A stretch of 64,000 nucleotides of DNA, from the NCBI GenBank assembly GCA_036873135.1, contig JAPTYO010000019.1, positions 62,001-126,000 of the forward strand, given 5' to 3'. The notes beneath the pieces were generated by a model that saw nothing but the letters and a program-made list of their open reading frames with translations, was not told the DNA's origin and did not search any database. This document shows positions 12,801-24,379 of the stretch, one piece after another. This DNA comes from Clarkia xantiana subsp. parviflora (taxonomy: Eukaryota; Streptophyta; Magnoliopsida; Myrtales; Onagraceae). Both the position numbers and the translations under genes were made by a program. Position 1 is the stretch's first letter, and every line of letters starts with the position of its first letter.

Positions 12801-15800
12801 CTCATCGTATATGATCATGTAATGGTTTAAAGTACTTCTCATTTCGGACTCAAAACTTCACATTTTCCGTGATGGTAAGTAAGCGAAATTCTTCAGTTTC
12901 GGCTAATTTTCTCATTTTTTCAATATAACCTCACTCGAACCTCTGTTTTTTATGAAATCAATTTTATTTGCACTCTTACTCATCGTATATGATCATGGAA
13001 TGGTTTAAAGTACTTCTCATTTCGGACTCAAAACTTCACATTTTCCGTGATGGTTAGTATGCGAAATTCTTAAGTTTCGGCCAATTTTCTCATTTGTTCA
13101 ATATAACCTCACTCGGACCTTTGTTTTTTATGAAATCGGTTTTATTTGCACACTTACACATCGTATATGAACGTGGAATGGATCAAAGTATTTCTCATTT
13201 CGGAATCAAAGCATCACGTTTTCCGTGGTGGTAAGTAAGCGAAATTCTTCATTTTCGGCCAATTTTCTCATTTTTTCAATATAACCTCACTCGGACCTCT
13301 GTTTTTTATGAAATCAGTTTTATTTCCACTCTTACTCATCGTATATGACCGTGGAATTTTTCAAAGTATTTCTCATTTCGGAATCAAAGCATCACGTTTT
13401 CCGTGATGGTAAGTAAGCGAAATTCTTCAGTTTCGGCCAATTTTCTCATTTTTTCAATATAACCTCACTCGGACCGGTGTTTTTTATAAAATCAGTTTTA
13501 TTTACACTTTTACTCATCGTATATGACCGTGGTATGGTTTAATGTACTTCTTATTTCGGACTCAAAGCTTCACAATATTTTCCGTGATGGTTAGTATGCG
13601 AAATTCTTAAGTTTCGGCCAAATTTCTCATTTTTTCAATATGACCTCTTTGGGGACCTCTGTTTTTTATGAAATCAATTTTATTTGCACTGTTACTCATC
13701 GTATATGATCATGTAATGGTTTAAAGTACTTCTCATTTCGGACTCAAAACTTCACATTTTCCGTGATGGTTAGTATGCGAAATTCTTCAGTTTCGGCCAA
13801 TTTTCTCATTTTTTCAATATAACCTCACTCGGACCTTTGTTTTTTATGAAATCGGTTTTATTTGCACTCTTACACATCGTATATGAACGTGGAATGGTTC
13901 AAAGTATTTCTCATTTCGGAATCAAAGCATCACGTTTTCCGTGGTGGTAAGTAAGCGAAATTCTTCATTTTCGGCCAATTTTCTCATTTTTTCAATATAA
14001 CCTCACTCGGACCTCTGTTTTTTATGAAATCAGTTTTATTTGCACTCTTACTCACCGTATATGACCGTGGAATGGTTTACTGTACTTCTTATTTCGGACT
14101 CAAAGCTTCACAATATTTTCCGTGATGGTCAGTATGCGAAATTCTTAAGTTTCGACCAAATTTCTCATTTTTTCAATATAACCTCTTTTGGGACCTCTGT
14201 TTTTTATGAAATCAATTTCATTTGCACTCTTACTCATCGTATATGACCGTGGAATGGTTTAAAGTACTTCTCATTTCGGACTCGAAACTTCACTTTTTCC
14301 GTGATGGTTAGTATGCAAAATTCTTCACTTTCGGCCAATTTTTTTATTTTTTCAATATAACCTCACTCGGACATCTATTTTTTATGAAATCAGTTTTATT
14401 TGCAGTATTACTCATCGTATATGACCATAGAATGGTTTAAAGTACTACTCATTTCGGACTCAAAACTTCACATTTTCCGTGATGGTTAGTATGCGAAATT
14501 CTTCAGTTTCGGCCAATTTTCTCATTTTTTTCAATATAACCTCACTCGGACCTCTGTTTTTTATGAAATCAGTTTTATTTGCACTCTTACTCATCGTATA
14601 TGACCGTGGAATGGTTTACTGTACTTCTTATTTCTGACTCAAAGCTTCACAATATTTTCCGTGATGGTTAGTATGCGAAATTCTTAAGTTTCGGCCAAAT
14701 TTCTCTTTTTTTCAATATAACGTCTTTTCGGACCTCTGTTTTTGATGAAATCAATTTTATTTGCACTCTTACTCATCGTATATGACCGTGGAATGGTTTA
14801 AAGTACTTCTCATTTCGTACTCAAAACTTCACTTTTTCCGTGATGGTTAGTATGCGAAATTCTTCAGTTTCGGCCAATTTTTTCATTTTTTCAATATAAC
14901 CTCACTCGGACATCTGTTTTTTATGAAATCAGATTTATTTGCACTATTACTCATCGTATATGACCATGGAATGGTTTAAAGTACTTCTCATTTCGGACTC
15001 AAAACTTCACATTTCTGTAATGGTTAGTATGCGAAATTATTCAGTTTCGGCCAATTTTCTCATTTTTTCAATATAACCTCACTCGTACCTCTGTTTTTTA
15101 TGAAATCAGTTTTATTTGCACTCTTACTCATCGTATATGACCGTGGAATGGTTTAATGTACTTCTTATTTCGGACTCAAAGCTTCACAATATTTTCCGTG
15201 ATGGTTAGTATGCGAAATTCTTAAGTTTCGGCCGAATTTCTCATTTTTTCAATATAACCTCTTTTGGGACCTCTGTTTTTTATGAAATAATTTTTATTTG
15301 AACTCTTACTCATCGTATATGACCGTGGAATGGTTTAAAGTACTTCTCATTTCGGACTCAATACTTCACTTTTCCGTGATGGTTAGTATGCGAAATTCTT
15401 CAGTTTCGGCCAATTTTTTCATTTTTTCAATATAACCTCACACGGACATCTGTTTTTTATGAAATCAGTTTTATTTGCACTATTACTCATCGTATATGAC
15501 CATGGAATGGTTTAAAGTACTTCTCATTTCGGACTCAAAACTTCACATTTTCCGTGATGGTTAGTATACGAAATTCTTCAGTTTCGGCCAATTTTCTCAT
15601 TTTTTCAATATAACCTCACTCGGACCTCTGTTTTTTATGAAATCAATTTTATTTGCACTCTTACTCATCGTATATGATCATGGAATGGTTTAAAGTACTT
15701 CTCATTTCGGACTCAAAACTTCACATTTTCCGTGATGGTTAGTATGCGAAATTCTTCAGTTTCGGCCAATTTTCTCATTTTTTCAATATAACCTCACTCG

Positions 15801-16225
15801 GACCTTTGTTTTTTATGAAATCGGTTTTATTTGCACACTTACACATCGTATATGAACGTGGAATGGATCAAAGTATTTCTCATTTCGGAATCAAAGCATC
15901 ACGTTTTCCGTGGTGGTAAGTAAGCGAAATTCTTCATTTTCGGCCAATTTTCTCATTTTTTTCAATATAACCTCACTCGGACCTCTGTTTTTTATGAAAT
16001 CAGTTTTATTTGCACTCTTACTCATCGTATATGACCGTGGAATTGTTCAAAGTATTTCTCATTTCGGAATCAAAGCATCACGTTTTCCGTGATGGTAAGT
16101 AAGCGAAATTCTTCAGTTTCGGCCAATTTTCTCATTTTTTTCAATATAACCTCACTCGGACCGGTGTTTTTTATGAAATCAGTTTTATTTACACTTTTAC
16201 TCATCGTATATGACCGTGGTATGGT
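6868..16225. repeat. 178-bp satellite array, right block
   Basis: About 53 further monomers of the same satellite. Rare variants recur at fixed distances: the long T run near 9685/11480, CACGTTTCCG at 9811/11606 and CATTTCCGTA at 10351/12146 are each 1795 bases apart. A further partial copy lies about 2864 bases on (11766/14631 and 12146/15010). This shows higher-order amplification of blocks of about ten monomers. The array ends at 16225 at the same satellite/module junction already seen at 6307, following the same rare GGACCGGTG variant. Confidence 0.95.
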
Positions 16226-16440
16226 TTTAGAATTTAGAAATTTAGAATTAAATTTGAATTTAGAAATTAAAAAAAAAAAAAAAAAAAAAAAAACGATATT
16301 TACACGGGTCACGGGCCGGGTACGGGTCATTGCCCTAAACCCGTACCCGGCCCGGCCTCAACGGGTCATTAACGGGTTGACCCGTAAATGACCTGTTGGC
16401 GTGTTTGGGGTCACCCGGACCCGGGTCTGACTCGTGACCC
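16226..16440. repeat. Partial module copy 2 at the right edge of the satellite
   Basis: Matches the first 200 or so bases of the 561-bp module, including the ACGGGT-rich part, then diverges into unrelated AT-rich DNA. It contains a run of about 24 A residues near 16268. The satellite/module junction is the same as at 6307. Confidence 0.8.
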
Positions 16441-16921
16441 GGGTCAAACATATGTGCTAGCAATTTTTTTTTTTGTTTTTCACTACGTGCTGGATATGTA
16501 ACGTAACCATTTCATTAAATTATACGAAAATCTTAATGGAGATAGCCATTTGTAGATACTTGAACTAAGGTAGCCATTTGATAATGTATTTGGTTAAAAT
16601 GAAGTCGACTTAGTAGATTTTTTAGCTATAAGATCAGGCATAAATCTCAATATGACTATATGAGTCTATGACTAATTTAACCGTTGAGAAATCGATTTGT
16701 TATATAATTCAGATTTACTACAAATACAGAATGCTAATTATCCTTTGAATAGATTGCTAATTTCTTTAAAATATACATTGGTAGTACAAGTTTCATATTT
16801 TTACAAATTGTTAGTTTCATTAGGATTTCTATTTATAATTTGGACGAAATGGGTCACGTGATGAACAAAAATACGGAAAATTGCTAATTATGTTTGTGCA
16901 GTTAAGCAGTCTACCTGAAGT
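16441..16921. other. AT-rich DNA without recognisable genes
   Basis: No open frame, RNA or repeat stands out between module copies 2 and 3. Confidence 0.6.
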
Positions 16922-17492
16922 GTTTTAGAATTTAGAAATTTAGAATTAAATTTGAATTTAGAAATTAAAAATTCAAAAAAAAAAAAAAAAAAAAACGATA
17001 TTTACACGGGCCGGGTACGGGTCATTGCCCTAAACCCGTACCCGGCCCGGCCTCAACGGGTCATTAACGGGTTGACCCGTAAATGACCCGTTGGCGTGTT
17101 TGGGGTCACCCGGACCCGACCCGTGAACGGGTCGTTTGCGGGTCGTTTGCGGGTCGCGGGTAAATTTGACAGCCCTAATCATATTATCTCATCAATCGGC
17201 CAAATTAAGCGAATCATCAACCGGATTCTTTCAGTAGTGATGTGGTAACAATAGTAATTCTCGACTCTAAAATTAGACAGGGTTAATTTTTTTGGTTTTA
17301 TTTGCTGACTTATGGTGAATCAAATGTGTAAGAAGATTCGAAATCGAAACTGAAGAGAAGGTTGGACATGCAGATTCACCAACGCGGTCGCCAGTTGCAA
17401 GCCCGGGATCCGCTAAGGAGGAGGATACATAGTCGGTATCTGGGGATTCTGTTAATAAGGTGAGGGTTAAGAGGCACAACAATTAAGAAATT
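16922..17492. repeat. Full module copy 3, outside the satellite
   Basis: Nearly identical to copy 1 over its whole length, from TTTTAGAATTTAG to TTAAGAAATT, but flanked by non-satellite DNA on both sides. It carries a small extra duplication of GGGTCGTTTGC. Because it shares both ends with copy 1, the module is a defined unit that existed apart from the satellite. Confidence 0.8.
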
Positions 17493-17599
17493 GGGTCGGG
17501 ACCGTGGGTGGATTGGTATCTAGACTAAAATGCTTTGTATACCATAAACTCCCTTACTGAAGGATGATTCAATAAAACCAGCAGTTGCTGTTGTTGCTC

Positions 17600-17962
17600 A
17601 TGCAGGAGAGATTGCGTTTTTACTATGGCATCGTCGATTAGGACACATATCTTCAACTTTTTTTAGTACATTTGTAGAAATTACATTTGAGTCACATAAG
17701 TTGTATTAAGGGTTGTACTATTTGTTCAATGGCTAAACAAACTAGGCTCCCTTTTTCTAACAGTATTTCTCATGCAATTGCACTTTTTGACTTGATTCTT
17801 CTTGACTTGTGGGGTCCTTATAAGATTCTAACTACCAAAGGTTATAAATACTTTCTCACAATTTTTTATGGTCATAGTAGAAATACATGGTTGTATCTGA
17901 TGAGATGTAAGAGTGAAACTATTCTTCATATAAATGAAAAATTGGTCTTGATAAAGAATTAG
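17600..17962 (+). pseudogene. Copia gag-pre-integrase/integrase fragment
   Basis: A plus-strand frame contains LWHRRLGHIS, the gag-pre-integrase motif, near 17615. After a stop it continues from 17687 with the second part of the zinc-binding region (CTICSMAKQTRLPF) and the start of the integrase core (LILLDLWGPY, then FLTIFYGHSRNTWLYLM). The integrase would normally continue for 100 or more residues with further catalytic acids; here it breaks off at 17962. It is a decayed fragment of a Ty1/Copia polyprotein. Confidence 0.85.
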
Positions 17963-17999
17963 TATGGAAAGTTAGTTAAAGTTCTTCGAAGTGACAATG

Positions 18000-18937
18000 T
18001 AGACGAGTTTGTTAACTTTATATGCAGTGATTTGTTTCACTCAGTTGGGATATATATTTGAGATGAAAGACATGAGAGAGGCTACGTACATCTTGGGCAT
18101 TCTTGCAAGAAATCACGCCGCCCGGAGATTGTGTCTATCTCAGGAAGCCTACATCAACAAACTGTTGAAAATGTTTAGATTACAAGATGCCAAGCCAGTG
18201 GAAACGCCGGTAGTATTCGGGTGCGCGTTGTCAAAACGTGACGACCTGAAGAACCAGCAAGAGCGTGAACATATGAGGAGTGCAGAGTATTTAAGCATGG
18301 TCGGAAGTCTCATGTTCGCCATGCTTTACACTCGTCCAAACATTTGTTACGATGTGGGCCTAGTAGCAAGATTCCAATCAGACCCTGGCTATCAACATTT
18401 AAAAACTGTAAAGCGGATCATACGATATCTGAAAGGTACTGCCGACAACGTACTGTGCTATGAGGGCTGGAAGTTAGAATTGACCGGATTCAGTGACGCC
18501 GACCATGGTGGCGATCCAGACGATCGTAAGTCCACCACATGAGGAGTGTTTCTCCTTGCTGATGCCGCCATTTCATGGACGAGCAAGAAGCATCTTGTGT
18601 CGCGCTGTCTACGATGGAATCAGAATTCGTAGCTATCTAAAAAAATGCACAGGAAGCGGTCTGGTTGAAAAGGATTCTTACTGCGCTGCTTGATGACGAT
18701 GTTGAGAGTAAGCCTGTGAAGGTGTTCTCTGACAGTCAGGCAGCCATTGCAGCAGTTAAGAATCCAAAGTACCATAGTAGGACTAAACACATTGATGTGA
18801 AATATAATTCTGCTAAATCAATGGTAGAAGATATTATAATCATTTTAGAATACTCGCCCACTGAAGACATGGTAGCGGACCCATTAACTAAACCATTACG
18901 CAAAGAGACATTTGAAAAGCATGTTAAACTGCTTTGA
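18000..18937 (+). pseudogene. Copia reverse transcriptase C-terminus and RNase H, broken
   Basis: From 18009 the frame encodes the end of Copia reverse transcriptase: MKDMREATYILGI, then AEYLSMVGSLMFAMLYTRPN, then FSDADHGGDPDDRKSTT. A TGA at about 18540 and a frameshift follow. The RNase H part resumes at about 18665 (VKVFSDSQAAIAAVKNP, then ADPLTKPL, a typical Copia C-terminus) and ends at 18937. The first half of the reverse transcriptase, including YVDD, is missing, so an internal deletion joins it to the integrase fragment upstream. The style resembles Tork-type Copia elements, a loose assignment. Confidence 0.85.
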
Positions 18938-20073
18938 TTGCGTAGGGTTTAAAAGTGGGCGTATATCTGTGATGACATTTCGATAATTGAAAGTTACATT
19001 TTTTATAAATGAGAGAATTGCAATTCGAGTTTATGATTCATCAACGTCATAATGTTTGATTACATCTGATGTTACGGTCTATAAACTAAGTCGTAGGAGG
19101 ACGCAATCATCTGCCTAAATTATATTGAATGGGACCTAGCCTTGTCACACGGGCACGGTTGTCTTGTAGGAGAGGGGGGACATCTGCCGCAGCATGACTA
19201 GCTAAGAACCAGTTGGATAAACTTGGTTACGCAAAACGATCATTTGGTTTCAGAGTAACACGACATGATCTTCGTTTTGCACATCGCCGGTGATGAACTC
19301 TGTTCGTCATTAACCACATTCTGTGCCAGATGAAAATCTGCGATAGCATCATTGACATATCTCACACCTGACGATGTTCGGGTATGCTATCGATGCGGGC
19401 TTCATACTACGCGTGCCATGTTCGACCACGGGGTCATGCTCGGTTGTGCTAGGTAGAATCCTTGAGGTTCGGATGGGCACAAACTTCTTCACCCCAAGCG
19501 TGTGATTGATCCCGGGAGCCTTATGAAGAGGCACCCGAAGTATCCTCATGGACTCAGAACTCATATCTAAGGTCAGGCTCAATATTGCTTCCCGGCGTAC
19601 GAGCGTAGCACCGAAGAAAAAAGCCAGGTGACCATGTCTTTGGAAACCAGTTGGGTTTGACTAAGGGTATGAGCGATGGGGATTGTCAAGCTCACGTGTA
19701 ATTCACCGACTCTTGTATTCACTAGGTGGCCACCAACCAGATATTAGTTGAAGGTTGTGAATACTTGTACAGATGCCTTGGAGAAGTATTCCTATGTGGA
19801 AACTGGGCAATTGGAGAATTAACTATTGACCTAGGATACATTGCGATACAGTTTGATGTTTTTAATAGGTTGATTTGAGATAGGGAATCAACGTTCCGCG
19901 GGCGCTACAACACTCCTAACAGATGAGTAGCACGATGCCCGTCGTATCCGCCGGTCGCACGACAAACCGTATGAACTATTCGGAAGCAGGGGCAAGATCA
20001 AAAGAGTGAAATGTTGATGCGATTTGGACAACAATACATTAACAGGAACCCTCCCATTCCAGCGAGTGGGAGC
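18938..20073 (+). other. Probable 3' non-coding part of the Copia remnant, ending in a purine tract
   Basis: No coding frame of substance. The stretch ends with GCGAGTGGGAGC immediately before TGTTAGC at 20074, which looks like a polypurine tract preceding a 3' LTR. I infer that it belongs to the same decayed element, but it may be composite. Minus frames at 19349-19582 and 19888-20082 have no recognisable product. Confidence 0.4.
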
Positions 20074-20366
20074 TGTTAGCATATGGTGATTGGGCGTCGT
20101 AAATGAAAGCCCATTAATATGTATATGTTACCTAAGAAATTGGGTAAATGTCACATTAGGGAAATTGGGCTTGACCCAAATCCCAATTGACATGAGAGAC
20201 CCAAAATTGGGCCTCCCTTATACAACATAGGCCGGCCGAAGTTAGGAGAGGGCAAAGTGAACTTTTGTCCACTTTGCTCCTCCTATAAATAAGGAGTGTT
20301 AGAGATTTTATTAGGGTAATTCACAATTCCTCCTTGGTGGTGATTTGAGAGAAAACCCTCCTCCCT
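20074..20366 (+). mobile_element. Truncated Copia-type LTR
   Basis: Begins TGTTAGCATATGG and shares long similarity with the LTR at 47200-47794 (minus), including TGATTGGGC, CCCATTAATATG, CATGAGAG and AAAATTGGGCCTC. A TATA box, TATAAATA, lies at 20284-20291. Similarity stops after CCTCCTCCCTAAT near 20366, where the sequence changes abruptly into a different Copia reverse transcriptase. Confidence 0.65.
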
Positions 20367-21487
20367 AATGGGTGCAAATGGGTCTATAAGATCAAATATA
20401 ATTTTGATGGCTCTTTGGAGAGGTTTATAGCATAGTTAGTTGCCAAAGATTATACTTAAGCTGAGGGCACTGATTATACTGAGAAATTTTCACCAGTTAC
20501 AAAGATGACTACATTAAGAATCTTGCTTGCCCTTGCAGCTGCTAAGTCTTGGGGTTTGTTTCACATGGATGTGAAGCGTATATGGATATACCTCAGGGCT
20601 TTGAAGATTTCCAAACACAGAGATTCAAACATGTTTGCAAGTTGAGGAGGTCTTTATATGGGCTAAAACAAGCCTCACACCAATTGAATATCACGCTTAT
20701 TCAGACACTTCTTGTTTCTAGAAACACTTAAAGCAGATCTGATTATTGCATATTCAGTAAGAGACAAGGTTCTGATTTGGTACTCTTGCTTATATATGTT
20801 TATGGTTCAAGGTTTTAGGGTTTAGGGTTTGATCATACACTAATCAGTGAGCTGAAAGCTACTTTGAGTACTCATTTTAAATTAAAGGACTTGGGTTCTC
20901 TCAAATATTTTATTGGATTAGATGTAGTTAGGCTTAATATTAGACTAGTAATTATCCAGAGAAAGTATACCCTGGAGTTATTTATTGATGGTAGTTTTGG
21001 TGCTGCAAAAGCAGCTCCCAAACCAATGGAGGTTAACCTCAAACTTACTACTCCTGCTTTTGATCAGAATTCAGGCCAAAACTCTTATGATCTGTTATTT
21101 GAGGATAATGAGCTATATAGGAGGATAGTTGGGAAGTTGTTATACTTAACTAGGACAAAACTAAATATAGCTTTCTCAGTGCAACATTTAAGTCAATTTG
21201 TTTATGGCCCAAAATATTCATATTATGACGCAGCAATGAGAGTTATCAGATACATCAAAAGCAGACCAGGTCAAGAATTGTTATATCCAATTTTGAATGA
21301 CCTGCATCTATCACTCTATTGCGATTTTGATTGGGGTTCTTGCATATATAGCATGAGATCTTTTAGCATATTCTGTATCAAGTTTGGTTCTGCACTGGTG
21401 ACTTGGAAGATGAAGAAACAAGACACAGTAGCTCATGATTCTATAATCCCTATGCTATCCGTTGATATAAAATTTTACTGTTCCTAA
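20367..21487 (+). pseudogene. Copia reverse transcriptase/RNase H remnant with several lesions
   Basis: Starts abruptly at the reverse-transcriptase motif GCKWVYKIKYN and continues through TEKFSPVTKMTTLRILLALA, YGLKQAS, FKLKDLGSLKYFIGLD and RRIVGKLLYLTRTK to the start of RNase H. Stops interrupt the first 150 bases. The catalytic YVDD motif is lost: after LLIYV the sequence runs into short telomere-like DNA (20814-20830). This is clearly dead and comes from a different Copia lineage than the fragment at 18009. Confidence 0.85.
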
Positions 21488-22479
21488 CAGGAGCTAAATA
21501 ATTTATTATACATGCTTCCCCAATAGTAATCATAGACATTCATGACCAATCTCTATGTCTCTAAATAATGCATGTAATGGGGTCCTTTTCTACCCTTAAA
21601 GTCAGCTTTTATTTGATGAAGACGATGCTCTGGCCATGCAACCTTATCATCCCTCTGTCCGTTCAAAATATGTATCTATATATATATGCAAAATATTTAT
21701 ATTTTATATAGAGCTAGGATTAGTGAACTATTTATATTTTATATAGAGCTAGGATTAGTGAACTTCAAAATGTTGTCTCTAGATGTATGGTCCAATATTT
21801 GTCTAGCTAGAAGAAGGTCACATGTCAAATCTATATAACAAAATAGATCAAATTAATGCAAATTGCAAACGCAGCACCATTTTATTTTAATGCTTATTCA
21901 TATAGTTTAGTAGTTATAAATACTTATAGATTTCTCATTGAATAATTTTTATTTTGCGATATATATACAATTTGTATGATATAAGAATGAAATGTATAAA
22001 AAAAGACACTTGTAATCAGCTAGAGTTTAGAATAATTTCTTATTACTTATGCCGAATTTGGGTTAATGCTGATTGGGTTGAAAATTAGAGTGTTTTACAC
22101 TTTTTACTAGGGATTTAGATCTCATTATTTATGCTCCAGATCGTGCCTAATCGTTAAGATCTTGACATGTGTTCTTAGATTTAATATTTTTATTTTAAGA
22201 TTCATCAATCTCAATAAAAGTTTAGAAAAAAAAACTATAAAATTAATAACACTCGGGACACGTGTCAAAAACTTAAAAGTGAGACACGAGTATAAAGAGG
22301 GTCAGAATCCTTTTACTAGTTGGGCTAATCTTTGCGGACCAAATGTACATCTTATTATAATATATAACAAGAATTAGAAAGAAAAAAAAAAAAAAAAGTG
22401 TATAGGTACGGCTTTAACACTTAAAATGTGTACACACTAGTCACGACATGTGAATAAAAAATACTTTGCGATTATGGTA
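21488..22479. other. AT-rich DNA with a 35-bp tandem duplication
   Basis: No gene recognised. Two perfect copies of a 35-base unit (TATTTATATTTTATATAGAG...) lie at 21694-21728 and 21729-21763. An A-rich run is at 22380-22397. Confidence 0.6.
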
Positions 22480-22660
22480 TAATTATTTCATGGGACCGAG
22501 CCAACAGGTGCTATGTGTTGGTGCCCTTTCATCCAATAAGTATGTGACAAGTGGTAGAGTGTGCCTGGTATATGAACACGTGCGACGTGTCATACACTAA
22601 TTCGATAAAGGGGCACCAACACATGGTCACCTGTTAGCTCGGTCCTAGGAAATAATTTCT
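22480..22660. mobile_element. Short foldback MITE
   Basis: Inverted arms of about 50 bases: ATTATTTCATGGGACCGAGC on the left, and the complement of GCTCGGTCCTAGGAAATAAT on the right. Both continue through ACAGGTG and GTGTTGGTGCCC. A few mismatches and one small indel separate the arms. The exact ends and target duplication are unclear, so no superfamily is assigned. Confidence 0.7.
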
Positions 22661-22689
22661 CTTATTTAAAGATTTAAGTGCATGGTCCT

Positions 22690-23190
22690 AAGGTTTTAAA
22701 CGAGCCGAGTCGAGCCAAGTATCTGGCAAGCTCGACTCGACTCGACTCACTTTACTCGAGCTCTAGTTCGAACTCGACCGAACCTTAATTTTTCAAGCTC
22801 GAGCTCGACTCGATTCAATACTCGGCGAGTTCGAGCTCGGCTCGATAAAGTTAAAAAAATTCAATTAAATTATAAACGGTGCACCTTAGCTTGAGCTCGA
22901 ACTCGACTCGATTAGGCCTTTGACTCGAACTCGAGCTCGAGCTCGAACTCGACTTGAACTCAATATATACATATATAATATTATTATGTAAATCTAAAAA
23001 AACTCGAAATCGAACTCGATCTCGACTCGAATAGGCAAAACAAAAAATCTCGATTAGGCTCGCGAGTAACAGTGAGCTCGAACTCGACTCGGTATCAGAA
23101 AAGCTCGACTTGAGCTCGATTCGAAGTTTAGCGAGTCAAATTCGAGTATCGACTGAGCCAATCACAAGTAGCTCACGAGTAGCTTGACTC
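22690..23190. repeat. GAGCTCGA/CTCGACTCGA-rich repeat, possible hAT-type relic
   Basis: Dozens of overlapping GAGCTCG, AACTCGACTCG and related words on both strands, with TAAACGAG near the left end and its complement CTCGTTTA near the right end (about 23190). Dense subterminal words of this kind are common in plant hAT elements. I found no convincing 8-bp target duplication. Confidence 0.45.
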
Positions 23191-24370
23191 GTTTATCCCT
23201 AATTTTACCCAATTGCATGTGTAAGGAAGGGCTCCACTGCTTCCACTCGTTTTCCACAGGGACAGAGGAGCATCACGGACGGTCGTATGACCCCTCTATA
23301 TCACATGCCTCGGTATTCGAACATTATTCTTTAAACGATAATGATACATCACGTGATAATTCATTTATTTTAATATATAATTAAGATTAATTCAGTTTTG
23401 ATAGCCGAGTAAATTTGTAAAAGCAAACATCACGGTTTTGAATTCTTAACACTATAGCGTTCTAGTGAAAATTATGTCATGAGCCAAAATGAGAATTGAA
23501 AAGCTATAAATATGAGAAAATATTATAGTACTAGTTACTGCGGTTTTAAAATTTGTACTTTTGCACTAAAATTTTAGTGTAAAAAAACTGATATAACTCT
23601 TTTTAATAATGTTGAATATCTGAAAATTGTTAGTTCTGTTACGTAGTGAAATATTTATACTTTAGTCTCATAAACATTAGAATTAGTTTTAATTCTAAGA
23701 ATCTCTTATTCCACCACGTTAATAGATATAATTTTTTTTATTTAATAAATTTTTAAGATATTTTAAAATAGTACTTCACATTCGGATTCTTTTAGCAGAC
23801 ACTTTCTATATTCATCTTTTTTTTTCCCAATATATTCATCTATTAGGTTATGAGATTACACTATTGACTTTTTTTAGGAGATATGCTGATGAAAAATAAT
23901 ATCTTTCAAGATTAAACACAATCTATTTATTACCTTTATTAGTTTATATAGAATAAACATGTCTAACTCATTATAAATGAGTTAAGTTGATATTAATTGG
24001 AAACAATTATTTTAAGGATAAGTAAGTTACTTAGATTGTATGCCTATTAATAAACTTGTATGAATTTTTATAATGGTCTCAATCTCAAGTTAATAAGTTG
24101 TTCTTGTTGAGTTCCATTATATTTGTAACTGCTAGAGTTACATTTCTTAAGAGTCCAATAATAAGCTTATTAATTAATTAACTGATAAGTATTATGCAGT
24201 TTTTGTCCATCTAATCTATTGTCTAAGCTAGCTAGAAAGCTTCTCGAAACCCTAGGAATGGATTCCAAACCCTAGCTCATAATGATTCAATCATTCTATT
24301 TACCTGCACTAAAGCAGCTTCAGAAAAGCAAATCACCTTTTCTTAACACCATCTTCTATTATATACATTT
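23191..24370. other. AT-rich DNA without recognisable genes
   Basis: Only short frames such as 23184-23384 with no recognisable product. I see no RNA gene or repeat. Confidence 0.6.
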
Positions 24371-24379
24371 ATTTATTTA

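Noticed and set aside
2882..16225. Regular direct repeats that might suggest a CRISPR array
   Set aside because: The 178-bp units are contiguous with no unique spacers, far longer than CRISPR repeats, in a plant nuclear context. This is satellite DNA.
3763..16391. Open frames in the satellite (3763-4026, 14040-14246, 15910-16092, 16089-16391, 16330-16070)
   Set aside because: They simply read through the 178-bp monomer, recur wherever the repeat lacks a stop, and show no protein family.
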